Assembly: GCF_021134715.1 (NCBI RefSeq)
Contig: NC_060018.1
Coordinates: 6,279,501-6,343,500, forward strand
Length of the DNA: 64,000 bases
Source: Daphnia pulex
Lineage: Eukaryota > Arthropoda > Branchiopoda > Diplostraca > Daphniidae
Reading direction: 5' to 3'
Shown: positions 37,457-48,480 of the stretch, piece by piece
Numbering within the stretch: position 1 is the stretch's first letter
Layout of the letters: each line of letters starts with the position of its first letter
Position numbers and translations under genes: made by a program
Notes under the pieces: model-generated
Database searches by the model: none
The model's input: only the letters and a program-made list of their open reading frames with translations
Told to the model about the DNA's origin: nothing

Positions 37457-38254
37457 TGGAAAATGTCCAGAGTCTAGTGGTCTTCTTGGTCTATCAGTCG
37501 AATGCCCTTAGCAAAAACATGTTTCTATCTTTGTATAGTCGTTCCAATGCCCGGCCTCGTCCAAAATTCACGGGCGGTTTCAAAGATTCGAAAAGATTCC
37601 CTCCTCTTTCTTTCTCCACTCACGTCCAACCTAGTTGTTACTACTCACGTTAACTTCATGGCATTTCGCTGTACAGTCACGCAGATCATGACATTTTACT
37701 TTACCCGAGTTATCGCAATGACGCAATCTAATAAATTATTTGCGCAGACAATTCCAAGGTGATACTTTTGATCATTTTCGATACACAAAAATTTACTTCC
37801 GGGCAATTAATTGACTTGTGTTCACATTTGAAACTCAATTTGTTTAGAATAAAGCATTTGCATACACACTCGGCAAAAACAATTCTGACAAATCAGATTT
37901 ATTATCTGAAATAAGACCCAAAACTTGTTATTTGCTTTCTCCTTTCCAGCACACACACAATTTTCTTGAGGCTTTGATTTGTATTGCTGCGCTTTCTTAA
38001 GTTATCTGTATGAGTTTTTCTACTGATGCGTGCTGTTACTACCCTCAATCCATATTTGAAACAAGTGTGACAAGCGGGGAAGAACCGTCCAAAGAAAAAG
38101 CTCTTATCTATATCGTGTCGTTTTCCTCGTGTCGTTTTCCTAGAACAAGCTAGTTATCCTGTTTCCATCAAAGTCTTATTTTAGCCTATTATTTTCCAGG
38201 CTAACAAATCGAACTTGACAATTTTTGGCAAATTAGATTAGTAATCAATCTCAG
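37457..38254. other. Intergenic between family genes 3 and 4
   Basis: No supported gene. Its right end borders the relic last exon of gene 4. Confidence 0.5.
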
Positions 38255-38292
38255 AATTATGGTTCACGCAGGAACTATTAGAGAGGCTCCGG
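38255..38292 (-). pseudogene. Relic of the family last exon behind gene 4
   Basis: Minus strand GGAGCCTCT, then a small insertion that brings stops, then GTTCCTGCGT: the same two 9-10 bp blocks that encode EPL and VPA in the last exon of genes 3, 5, 6 and 7. The remainder of that exon, including its two cysteine codons, is not found. Confidence 0.5.
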
Positions 38293-38355
38293 GATTCTAC
38301 GAAACAGGGTAAATAATCTTGACGTTGACTTTTATTTTAATGTTTTTTTATTTAT

Positions 38356-39216
38356 TTATTTATTTTTAAATTTCTTAAACAGTGGGAATGGGCTCGGTAA
38401 ACTTGCCAATCCGGCAGGCTTCATTCGTCCAGCTTGACAAGGATATTTCTCCAGACAGGTGTCTTTCATGTTCACATTTTTAGGGTAGGTTTCGAGCACA
38501 CTATCCAGTCGAGCAGCTAATAATGCTAAATTTCGGGATTGTTCAGCCGTCACGAAATTATCAAAGCCAAATACTTCGTTGAGATCTTCCGCGACGTCAA
38601 AGTTCCGATCCATACGTCTTCGACGACTTGCTGCGATACCAGGAAAGGGGATGCCAAATTTTCTTAAGATGAAAACACCAATAAAATAAGCTACAACAAC
38701 GGGACCAAAGACGAGAATGTTGGAAGAAATAAGATTCGACAATTCAGGACCGAACAGATTGTTGTCAGTGGCAATAATATCAACTATTTCACGTTTGCTG
38801 GGAATGTATCGAGATGCAGCAGCATCTCGCAGGAGAGGCATCATATTTTTGAGCTGTGAGGAATACTTCTCGGTAAATTTGGGCATCTTGGAAGAACTTA
38901 TATATTTGTCAAAGTTGCTAGTTGAGTAATAATGCGGACGGAATAACTGCTGGCCGGATGGAAAAGCAATCTTGGACGATAATGATAATGGTGTCGGAGA
39001 TTGCTGTGCCACCGGATATCTAATATAGTGAGAATATGACGCATCTGATTGTTGGAGCGGATGACGTTTTCGGTTTTTGAGGTGCTCGACGAATTTGACC
39101 AAAACGGGTTTGGAGTTCAGGGTAGGGTCAGTGGCACCGATGGTCGAAGATTCAGCAGGTGTCAATGAAGTAGCTAATAATAACCATAGTAACCAGTTTC
39201 CCAAAAATGTAGCCAT
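38356..39216 (-). CDS. Tandem family member 4, 3' end altered
   Basis: 286 residues in one exon with intact frame from MATFLGNWLL. Signal peptide, KMPKFTEKYSSQLKNMMPLL, hydrophobic segment about 160-190, ASRRRRMDRN, VFGFDNFVTAEQSRNLALLA and the pair in DTCLEKYPCQAG are all kept. After QAGRM the reading is shifted against the family: the neighbouring frame would give RIGKFTEPI, but the actual frame gives GLASLPSPFPLFKKFKNK and stops. The donor ACGTAA of the other copies is changed, so the last exon cannot be joined. Either a functional copy with a new tail or an early pseudogene. A 5'UTR intron at 39310-39230 is kept. Confidence 0.75.
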   Translation of the reverse strand: MATFLGNWLLWLLLATSLTPAESSTIGATDPTLNSKPVLVKFVEHLKNRKRHPLQQSDASYSHYIRYPVAQQSPTPLSLSSKIAFPSGQQLFRPHYYSTSNFDKYISSSKMPKFTEKYSSQLKNMMPLLRDAAASRYIPSKREIVDIIATDNNLFGPELSNLISSNILVFGPVVVAYFIGVFILRKFGIPFPGIAASRRRRMDRNFDVAEDLNEVFGFDNFVTAEQSRNLALLAARLDSVLETYPKNVNMKDTCLEKYPCQAGRMKPAGLASLPSPFPLFKKFKNK

Positions 39217-39426
39217 ATTCCAGTCTTGACTGAAAAAAAAAAAGAATCAAATCGACATTAACAACCATACTCAAAGAAATAAAAATTCGTGTAGTATTTG
39301 AATTAGTTACCGTAAAATAAGAAAAATCACAAAAGGTACTTCACAACAATTTCAGATGAAGAAGTGACAAATGGCAGTTAACTGGCCCGCAAATGGGAAT
39401 CAGTCAACACCAGACTGCTGTGGATG

Positions 39427-39458
39427 AGTTCACCTCCGTCTAGTCTTCGAAAGACTGC
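39427..39458 (-). promoter_or_regulatory. Shared promoter-like block, family gene 4
   Basis: Minus strand GCAGTCTTTCGAAGACTAGA then CGGAGGTGAACTC, with GATATACT about 33 bp upstream as a TATA-like site. Confidence 0.5.
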
Positions 39459-39859
39459 TGAAAAATCGCCTGAGATATTCTTCTTAGTATATCAGCTCAA
39501 AGCCAATCGAAAAACATGTTTCTCTCTCTCTATGCATGAATATGAGTTTTAATCACGACCTCGTCCAACGCGGGGAAATCCGGAGGATTTAACTTGAGGA
39601 AAGGGGATAACTCCCCGCTTTCACTTCTTCACTTACAGCTGCTCACCTAGCTTTTTCTCACCTTATTCATCGTGGCACTCTGTTATACATGTTTGGCCAG
39701 CTTTCGTCCCATTAAGACTCCAATGCGAGTATTAATATTAAATAAAAAACTCGATAAAAAATATGAAGGCTTAACGCGCAACTAAATAACTAGCTACTGG
39801 TAGCTTTTGATAGTATTCAAGTATATTTCAGGGAAAAACTCGAACAATTTTCAACATAT

Positions 39860-40931
39860 TTATCCATCGAAAGGAAGTTTGCATTTCATTTTGCTGCAAT
39901 CGGCGTTGCCACTACGAGCACCGTTTTTGAATGCCTCCAGAATTTTGTACATATTCGCCGGAACTAGAGGCTCCAGTAACCTAAGCAACATAAAGAAATC
40001 CGTAAACGTAATACGTGTCGTATTCCTATAACGATATTGGTTGCAAATAGAAAAACCTTTACGTGATAATGGGCTCAGTAAGCCTGCCAATCCGGCTAGT
40101 CATTTGGCCACCAGCTTGGCAAGAATATTTCTCCATGCAAGTGTCGTCCTTATAAGCAGTCCTGTAGGCATCAAGCATTCTATCCAGACGAGCAGAAAGA
40201 GATGCTAAATTTCTAGATTGTCCAGCCGGCAAAAAAATATCAAAATCAAAAATTTCGTTGAGATCCTCCGCGATCGACAACTTGTCGATCGACGACAAGT
40301 TTCGGCCCACGCGTCTTCGACCCACTGGTGTGAGACCAAAGAAGAAGTTAACTAACAACGTTAAAACAAAAGCAACTAAAAAAATTGGCCCAAAGATGAA
40401 TAAGTCAGGAGTAAGAAGATTCTGCAGAGTAGTGAATATTCCGAATGCTGCTCTGTCAGCTATTTCACTTCTGCTTGGAATAGTTCGCCAGACCCGAGAT
40501 GCAGCGACTGCAACATGAGGTTTCAAGTTTATAGGCATCCGATTTTTGAGCTTCGAAGAATATTTTTCTGCCTGCAGTTTGAGCATCTTGATAGAACTCG
40601 AATATTCGTTCAATTTATTGTATGAAGGCGCGTCAGGAATCGAGTAAGTATCCGGATGGATCAATTGTTGGGCAGATGGAAAATCAATATTCGGTGATAA
40701 TGGTAGTGATGTAGCAGATTGCTGTGACATCTTATATCTAACATAGTTAGCGTGTGACTCATCAGATTGGAGCGCCTGAACTTTTCGGTTTTCGAGGTTC
40801 TTGACTGATTCAAAGAAAACGGGTTTCAAATCAAGGGCAGGATCAGTAGAATTGATGGCCGATGGTGCAGCAGCTGTTAGCGACGCAGCTAATAAAAAGG
40901 ATAGCAACCAGCTTCCTGATGATCTAGCCAT
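39860..40931 (-). CDS. Tandem family member 5 (long type), unknown function
   Basis: Two coding exons, 40931-40063 and 39980-39860; 329 residues. Same order as member 3: signal peptide (LLSFLLAASLTAAAPS), YSSKLKNRMPINLKPHVAVA, ASRVWRTIPSRSEIADR, hydrophobic segment, VGRRRVGRNL, IFDFDIFLPAGQSRNLASLS, DTCMEKYSCQAG, and last-exon LLEPLVPANM with GARSG and DCSKMKC. It is very close in sequence to member 6. A 62 bp 5'UTR intron (41006-40945) precedes the ATG. The donor of intron 2 is AC|GTAA, so a retained intron would end the protein at the junction. Confidence 0.85.
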
Positions 40932-41141
40932 ATTTCAATCTTAACTAAACAAATCAAAATGAACATTTGAAACCACACCATGCAAAATGAAATTGAATTT
41001 AGTTACCGTAAAATAGAAGAATAGTCACAAAAACCTTGCAGGTAAATTCAGATTTGAAAGCGACGAATTCGGAATTCCACTATAGTAAGTTATTCACTAA
41101 CCTACAAAAATGGGAATCGTTTAACACCGGATTGATGAAGA

Positions 41142-41173
41142 AGTTCACCTTTGGCTGTTCGTCGAAAGACTGT
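41142..41173 (-). promoter_or_regulatory. Shared promoter-like block, family gene 5
   Basis: Minus strand ACAGTCTTTCGACGAACAGC then CAAAGGTGAACTTC, with GATATACT about 33 bp upstream. Confidence 0.55.
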
Positions 41174-41689
41174 GGAAATCGTCCCAAAGAATCTTCCTAG
41201 TATATCAGCTGAATGGCCTTAAAAAACGGGTTTCTAGCTCTCCACGCATAAATATGTGGTTTAAACCCAACTCGTCCAATACGCGGAAGAATCGAACAAT
41301 TTATTTTCTGTCGTTTCTTCGTTGACCTGGGTTTTATAACGTTTTTATTGGCATTTCGCTATGTAGCTTCAGAGATTTAACATTTAATTAAATTTTCGGA
41401 TAAATTTATATCTTCAAAAATACATATACATTCCAAAAATATGACACGGAATACTTTTTTTTCAAATCATTAGAAGAACTCAATCTCAGAGTGACGGTAT
41501 TTGTATTTAGTACACATTGATCAGGTTCCTGGAACGTAATGAATATAAAAGCAAGACCAGCTTGCCCTCCATTGGGAAACGAAGTAGACTCTGATTTGAG
41601 TCTCATTAAATTAAAAAATAAAGGCTGGTAATGTGCAACGAAATAAACTAGGTAGCTGTTGAATTATTTGAGGGTGAAAAACGTTGTTC
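41174..41689. repeat. Duplicated flank, left copy
   Basis: This sequence is nearly the same as 42982-43489 (for example GACACGGAATAC, GATCAGGTTCCTGGAACG and GTGCAACGAAATAAACTAGG occur in both). The copies are about 1.8 kb apart, marking a recent tandem duplication that made genes 5 and 6. Confidence 0.8.
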
Positions 41690-42738
41690 TTATCCGATGA
41701 AAGGAAGTTTGCATTTCATTTCGCTGCAATCGGCGTTGCCACTACGGGCGCCTTTTTTGAATGCCTTCAGATTTCTGTACACATACGCCGGAATTAGAGG
41801 CTCCAGTAACCTAATAAGAAATGTAAGAAATCCGTAAACGTATTCCTATAACGATATTGCTTGCAAATAGAAAAAGTTTACGTGATAATGGGCTCAGTAA
41901 ACCTGCCAATCCGGCTAGTCATCTGGCCAGATTGGCAAGAATATTTCTCCATGCAGGTGCCGTCCTTATAAGCAGTCATGTAGGCATCGAGCATTCTATT
42001 CACGCGAGCAGAAAGAGATGCTAAATTTCTAGATTGTCCAGCCGGCAAAAAAAGATCAAAATCAAAAACTTCGTTGAGATCCTCCGCGATCGACAAGTTT
42101 CGGCCCACGCGTCTTCGACCCACTTGTGCGATTCCCGAGAAGAAGTTTCTTACCATCAATATAACAAAAGCAACTAAAAGAATGGGCACAGAGATGAATA
42201 AAGGAATGAGAAAATTCAGCAGAGTAGTGATTGTTCCGAATGTTACTCTGTCTCTGTCAGCTATTTCACTTCTGCTTGGAATAGTTCGCCAGACTCGAGA
42301 TGCAGCGACTGCAACATGAGGTTTCAAGTTTATAGGCATCCGATTTTTGAGCTTCGAAGAATATTTTTCTGCCTGCAGTTTGAGCATCTTGAAAGAACTC
42401 GAATATTCGTTCAATTTATTGTATGAAGGCGCGTCAGGAATCGAGTAAGTATCCGGATGGATCAATTGTTGGACGAACGGAAAACCATGAATATTCGGTG
42501 GCAATGGTAGTGATGTAGCAGATTGCTGTGACATCTTATATCTAACATAGTTAGCGTGTGACTCATCAGGTTGGAGCGCGCGACCTTTTCGGTTTTCGAG
42601 GTTATTCTTGACGGATTCGAAGGAAACGGGTTTCGAATCCAGGGCAGGATCAGTGGAATCGATGGCCGATGGTGCAGCAGCTGCTAACGACGCAGCTAAT
42701 AAAAAAGGTAGTAACCAGTTTCCCGATAATCTAGCCAT
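41690..42738 (-). CDS. Tandem family member 6 (long type), unknown function
   Basis: Two coding exons, 42738-41882 and 41810-41690; 325 residues. The start is the MARLSGNW ATG; an in-frame TTG upstream belongs to the 5'UTR intron (42820-42753). Domains as in member 5, with VGRRRVGRNL, VFDFDLFLPAGQSRNLASLS, GTCMEKYSCQSG and last-exon LLEPLIPAYV, GARSG and DCSEMKC. Differences from member 5 are concentrated in the hydrophobic segment, where it carries a two-residue DR repeat, and the VGRRR loop; elsewhere the two are close to identical. Confidence 0.85.
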
Positions 42739-42949
42739 ATTTTCAACCTTAACTATAAACAAATCAAACGAACATTTAAAACCACGCGAAGTAAAATTTC
42801 ATAACAAGAAAATTAATTACCGCAAAATAAAAGAATAGTCACAAAAACCTTTCAGTTCAGATTTGAAAGCGAGAAAGCGACGAATTTCGCTATAGTAAAT
42901 TCACTAACCTGCAAATCGGAATCAGTTAACATTGGATTGATGGCGAAGG

Positions 42950-42981
42950 AGTTCACCTTTGGCTGTTTGTCGAAAGACTGT
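42950..42981 (-). promoter_or_regulatory. Shared promoter-like block, family gene 6
   Basis: Minus strand ACAGTCTTTCGACAAACAGC then CAAAGGTGAACTCC; the surrounding 500 bp is also shared with gene 5. Confidence 0.55.
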
Positions 42982-43489
42982 GGAAATCGTCCCAAAGAAT
43001 CTTCCTAGTATATCAGCTGAATGGCCTTAAAAAACGTGTTTCCAGCTCTCTTTGCATAAATATGTGGTTTAATCCCAACTCGTCCAATACGCGGAAGAAT
43101 CGAGCAATTTATGTTCTGTCGTTTCTTCGTTGACCTGTGTTTATAACGTTTTTCTTGGCACTTTGCTATGTACCTTTAGAGATTAAATTAGATTTCTGGA
43201 TAAATTTACTGCTTCAAAAATATCTACACATTCGAAAAATATGACACGGAATACTTTTTTTTTCAAATCATTAGAAGAACTCAATCTGAGAGTGACGGTA
43301 TTTGTATTTAGCTCGCATTGATCAGGTTCCTGGAACGTAATGAATATAATAGCAAGACCAGCTTGCCCTCCATTGGGAAACGAAGTAGACTCTGATTGAG
43401 TCTCATTAAATTAAAAAATAAAGGCTGGTAATGTGCAACGAAATAAACTAGGTAGCTGTTGAATTAGTTGAGGGTGAAAAACGTTGTTC
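42982..43489. repeat. Duplicated flank, right copy
   Basis: Partner of 41174-41689. It lies upstream of gene 6 and runs into the last exon of gene 7, just as the left copy lies upstream of gene 5 and runs into the last exon of gene 6. Confidence 0.8.
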
Positions 43490-44562
43490 TTATCCGATGA
43501 AAGGAAGTTTGCATTTCATTTCGCTGCAATCGGCGCTGCCACTGCGGGCACCGTTTTTGAATGCCTCCAGCTTTTTGTACATGTACGCAGGAACCAGAGG
43601 CTCCAGTAACCTAAGAAGCGCATAAAAGAATCCGTGAAATTATTCTTCTGATGATTTCTCTTACAATTATAGGAGAAAGTTTACGTGATAATGGGCTCAG
43701 TCAATTTGCCAAGCCGGCTAGTCATTTGGCCAGCTTGACAAGAAAATTTCTCCAGGCAGGTGTCGCTCTTGAATGCGCGCATGTAATTGTCCAGCACGTC
43801 GTCAACGCGGGCAGCCAACGACGCCAAAGTTCTGGACTGCTCCATCGGCAAGAATCGATCGAAATCCAAAACTTCGTTGAGATCTTCCACAGCTGACAAA
43901 TCGCGTCCCATTCGTCTCCGGCCAAACGCCGACACGGCAGGAAAGAAGAAGAGGATCACAATGAAACCCAAGAAGAGAACGCTGGATATGAGCATGACGG
44001 GAGCCAACAGGACCAGTCCAATGGCTGAAGTGATATCGAACGTCCTGTCGGCCATTTGACGCATGCTGGGCATGTTTTGCCACGCTCGAGATGCAGCGTA
44101 TCCATAATGTTTGACGTAGGGCATCAGATCTTTGAGCTTGGGGTAGTATTTCTCGGCAACCTGCGGTAGGTAATAATACACGTAGCCCATGGTGGTTTCT
44201 TGTGGGTTACTGTACAAAGCTGGAACAGGAATCGAATGGGATGCCGGATGAACTGCAGGCTGGACCGCTGGCTGGGCCGCTGGCTGGGCGATGGACGGAA
44301 AGGAAACACCTGCTGCTGATCCTGACAACGCTACTGGTGTCGGAGGTTGGATTTGAGGTGCTTTCAAATAATTGGTGTACGACACATCAGATTTGAGTGC
44401 GTGACTGTCTCGACTTTTGACTTTTTCGGTCGATTCAGCGAAATTTTGCAATGCGGGCTTGGAATCGACAGCAGGATCAGCAGCAGCAGCTGCGTAGCAT
44501 GTAACTGCCATCGACGCAGCCAATAACCAGTACAGCAAACCATTTCTCGACAATCGAGCCAT
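43490..44562 (-). CDS. Tandem family member 7 (long type), unknown function
   Basis: Two coding exons, 44562-43685 and 43610-43490; 332 residues. Signal peptide about 1-25; a short tandem repeat AQPAAQPAVQPAVHPA at 92-107 is unique to this copy. YYPKLKDLMPYV, ASRAWQNMPSMRQMADR, hydrophobic segment 180-212, FGRRRMGRDL at 213-222, VLDFDRFLPMEQSRTLASLA, cysteine pair C269/C275 in DTCLEKFSCQAG. Last exon: LLEPLVPAYMYKKLEAFKNG, then DCSEMKC. A 79 bp 5'UTR intron (44653-44575) precedes the ATG. As first gene of the minus-strand array and one of the best-preserved copies it may be close to the ancestral form. Confidence 0.86.
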
Positions 44563-44787
44563 TTGTATCTTCAACTATATGAGCAATAGTAAAATTGTCG
44601 TCAACAACTATTACTTATTAAAGTTAACAAAAGCACTGGAATCATGTAGTTACCTTTTCAAAAGTTCAAAAGTTTTTTTTCCGAATTAAATCCCTTTTCA
44701 AATTCCAGATATAATTCACACTGTATTCCGTTTCAGTACAGGAAGCGGGATGAATAATAGATGGTAACTCCGGATTGTAGACAGACA

Positions 44788-44820
44788 AGTTCACCTTCGG
44801 CTGATCCTCGAACGACTGTG
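44788..44820 (-). promoter_or_regulatory. Shared promoter-like block, family gene 7
   Basis: Minus strand ACAGTCGTTCGAGGATCAGC then CGAAGGTGAACTTG; consensus copy of the family block. Confidence 0.55.
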
Positions 44821-47800
44821 GAAAAAAGTCCAATAGTGGTCCCTCTTTGTACACGAGCAGTGAAACCTACCTGGCGACGTACTTCACTGTAAATAATTAG
44901 GCCCCAATGCGGATCCTCCGCCTTCAGTCCCCCGGTTCTCTCTTTCTCCCACTCACCCCACCCCACCCCACCCACCTCAACCACCACCTCCTCCTTCCGT
45001 ATCACCGCCCGACCACCTACCTGGTAAGTTTTCAACGCCGAGGTAATCATCGAAAGGGGAAAGATTTAAAGTCTGGTGTGGGTGGTGTGACGTATTCTAG
45101 AAATCGGTTGAAACAACAAGCGGCCAGACAAACAACACGAGACGTGGGGAGAATCGAGTTGGTAAAACACGCGGAGAAAACTCGATTTACATAAATGAGA
45201 AAGTTAAACAGATGCCGTCATGGATTTGCCGGAAACAAGTTCTCGTCGACATGAAGTTTTCTCCTTTACCACATCAATGCTGGCGGGAGTCTGACGCAGG
45301 TGAGCATTACCGTCTGTGGGAGTCGCTAAAAACGTTAATACGTTGCGCAATTTCACAAATTTAATTGCGTTTATTGGAGCGCGATGATGTTGGAAAATGA
45401 AGCGATGTTATGAGCACAGTGAAACAGGCAACCGACATAACATCTTCTGAGAAAACTCATATGCATACACAAGTGGACGGAATCTAACGGAACACGTTTG
45501 CGGCATCGGCTTGTTCTTCCACCTTGAAATACCCGGGGGTCGACGCAACGGTGGGTTCAGGAAGGTCAAGCCACTGCCAAAATCCAGTACGATATGGCAG
45601 TGTTTTCCACCTACCAATTTACGCAGATGTGTTGTTTTTCTGTGCACTTGAATGACGCAATCAAATTTCGGTTTCCTTGCTACAAGGGTGGCGATTATAG
45701 GCTACAAACGAAGAGCATTGGACGGAATTTTTTCCAACGATATCCGGAGACCTCGGCTGGAAATAAAATTGCAATTCTTGGCTCAAAACAATATGGGATG
45801 CGCAAAGGACGATGAGCAGCGATTCAGTCCTCGGATGTGTATTTACAGTAAGATATTATTTCCCACCTATATAGATGTGGGAATATCAAACACAACCGTA
45901 AAAAGTAAATGAAAAAAACGAATCGACTTTCGGTATTTTCAAACTACTATCATATAATACGTGTGGCGACAGAAAGAGAAAGAAAAAAGGGAAGACGAGC
46001 AACGAAAAACCGCACCCGTCGAACGGTGATCGCAGGGAGGGGGTTCAGAGGTCGGAGCGAAGTTCACCGTTAGTTCTTCCTCAGCAAACAAAAAAAAAAG
46101 GCAGCCAGCAAATAGAGGTAGTGAACGTTATTTCGGGACTATTACTTTCCAACAGGCGGTGCCTGGAACTTTACTCAATATGAAGAGTGTCGGATGGTCT
46201 TACGGGATTCTTATTGTGAACTCGTAGATTTCTCAACTCTGCGTAACCACCTGTGTGTACACGGGGGACCCCATGGGTCACGGTGAGCGTCCTAACGTTT
46301 TGAACGAGGTGAAGCCAACCAGCGAAAGAGGTGTCAAAGAGCCTAGAAGCTGAAAAACGAAAACGGCACCTTAAACACAAAAAGGCACGTAATGAGGAAG
46401 AATAGGCAAAATTACATTTCCTTTAAAAGGCCAGCACACACATCAGTATTTTCAAACGGCCATGCCGGTACAGGTGTATTCAACCCGAAGATGATAATAT
46501 ACACATACGAGGCCAACCGCACTCTCAGTATTTGCTTCCTTATTCTCTTCGTGTTGGCATCCATCCACAAAACAAATTGGCAATTATAGATAAATCACTC
46601 TATACCAACTTGGATATATCGAAAGGCAATACGTAACACAGAAGCGGAAGTCTACCGATAATACGGTTATTACAATTCGTTACGAATTCTGGTTATCCCA
46701 TATACTGGATGCCTTCCGCCGAATTTGTCTTTTGTATGTAACATGGGAGAAAAATGCGATGCCGCATTCTCTAGACACGGGAGACAACCCAATGTTGTCG
46801 CTTGGCCCATAACAAGAGAGTGGGTCAACATTTGTTACGACTCGGCCAGTTCGACTATGTCATAAATATCACAATACACGTAAGTGACAGGGACTCCTTT
46901 TAGCAATTCAAATTCGGTCGCAAGTTTCCTATCAGAATAATGCCGACTCAAAATACTTGAAAAGGACTTATTGCCTTTGGGAACGAGTTCTTTCCCTATA
47001 ATGGAATACCAAGAGGAAATGGTCGAATGCCATCGATTATTACTTTTGTTGTGATTATCAAACATGGGAACATGTCGTGCCAATAACAAACCAAAAATCT
47101 GTGCACGTAGTGTAGCCTCAATAATTCATGGGATCGAAGTCAACCGATTCATCGCATTGAAAAGGCAGGAACCGATTCAGTGTGAATCTTAAATTTAGGA
47201 TAACAGTTTCCGACAACATTTTCAGCTATAATTTACTGTATAGGATTCATTTGCTTAAATTTTTTTGGTCTTCTTAAACGACCACAAAAGTTGGTTCCGA
47301 TTTTCAGTAGAAAAAAATGCTCAAAATTAGTGTGCACATGTAGTTTACGTGCTTTTTACGCACGAAGTAAAAGCAACCGAACGCGCAATCTCAAATTCTC
47401 AAAAGGCTTTTGCAATTTCTAAATGTGCACGGAGCATGCAAAGAAGATTATTTTCCACATAAAAGACGCAATCTTAACAATGAGAAAGGAGATAAATTAC
47501 ATCGTGTGAGTTAAGAATTGTCGGTCTAATCCATGATCTATTCTCAGGATCCAGCTCAAGTTCAAGTTCAAAGATTATTTTTCACGGGCTTGGCAGTCAA
47601 CCTTGAACTAGCGAAGTAGTTAAACAAACAGAGGGGGAAAGAGAGAGAAATATCGCAAAAGATTGCAACCCTTGTTTTCAAATCTTTTTTTCACCAGCTT
47701 AACAAACAGAATGTAGGTTAAAGCATTTAAAGTTGTGGCGAAATAAGAGGGGGCAGGCGGAAGATGTCCAAGAAATTCCACGGTGGTGGTTGGGGGGGGT

Positions 47801-48063
47801 CTCATACTTACAATTTAAAGAAAGTTGGGAGGGACGACGGTTATCTTTTTAAACATCCTTCTTATCCCTCATTTCACTCGCCCATTCCCTTCGACAGCTG
47901 CCCACGTATTCGGATATTCCAAATGCTTGAGCGGTGAAAGAGAATCTTCCTTTGCCATCTCAAGTTGCTTTCTCTTGACCTCGTTAGAAATCCGCCTCAG
48001 ATGTCTTTCCGCAATCTACCCAAGTCGAAAAACGGAAATGTAATTGTGACCTAGTTCTCGATA
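44821..48063. other. Gene-poor stretch right of the cluster
   Basis: No supported gene. A CACCCCA-type C-rich tract lies at about 44953-44980. A frame at 47089-46835 on the minus strand reads like degraded coding sequence but I cannot assign it. The region may be transposon debris, given the relic at its right end. Confidence 0.4.
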
Positions 48064-48480
48064 CTAGGAAAAATAGAAAATATGCTGAAAACAAAAGTAG
48101 TGCGCACGGAAAAATTTCATGACGCTAAAAGTTGTAGTAATAACTTTTAACGAGGAAGCAACATGTGTTTGGCTAATACCAACCAGACGGACTAATACCA
48201 AACACGCATTATAATAATTTATATCGTAGTAGTGACCGAAATTACCAGCTATACTCTCATGTTTGTAGGGTAGAAAAACTGAGTGACGCTCAATAGCCGA
48301 GTCTACTGTGTCGTCTGGAATAGTGGCAGGCAGGTCGAACGGAAGACGCCGGATTTGAGAACGAGTGAAGCGGAAGAAGTACCGGTCTTTTTCCATTTTC
48401 TCCTAACATGGTATTCTCTCAATGTCTAGAAGCGGTCGCACGCATTCACTCGCAGATTCCCATCCGTTTCTTTGACCCCG
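48064..48480 (-). pseudogene. Relic resembling a PIF/Harbinger-type transposase N-terminus
   Basis: One minus-strand frame reads CVRPLLDIERIPC, a stop at about 48408-48406, then EKMEKDRYFFRFTRSQIRRL followed by PFDLPATI and TVDSAIERH. The FRFTRSQIRRL-FDLP wording resembles the N-terminus of HARBI1-like transposases found in many crustacean genomes; this is from memory of the family and is not certain. Similarity fades after about 48230 and there is no catalytic DDE region, so this is a broken fragment. Confidence 0.4.
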
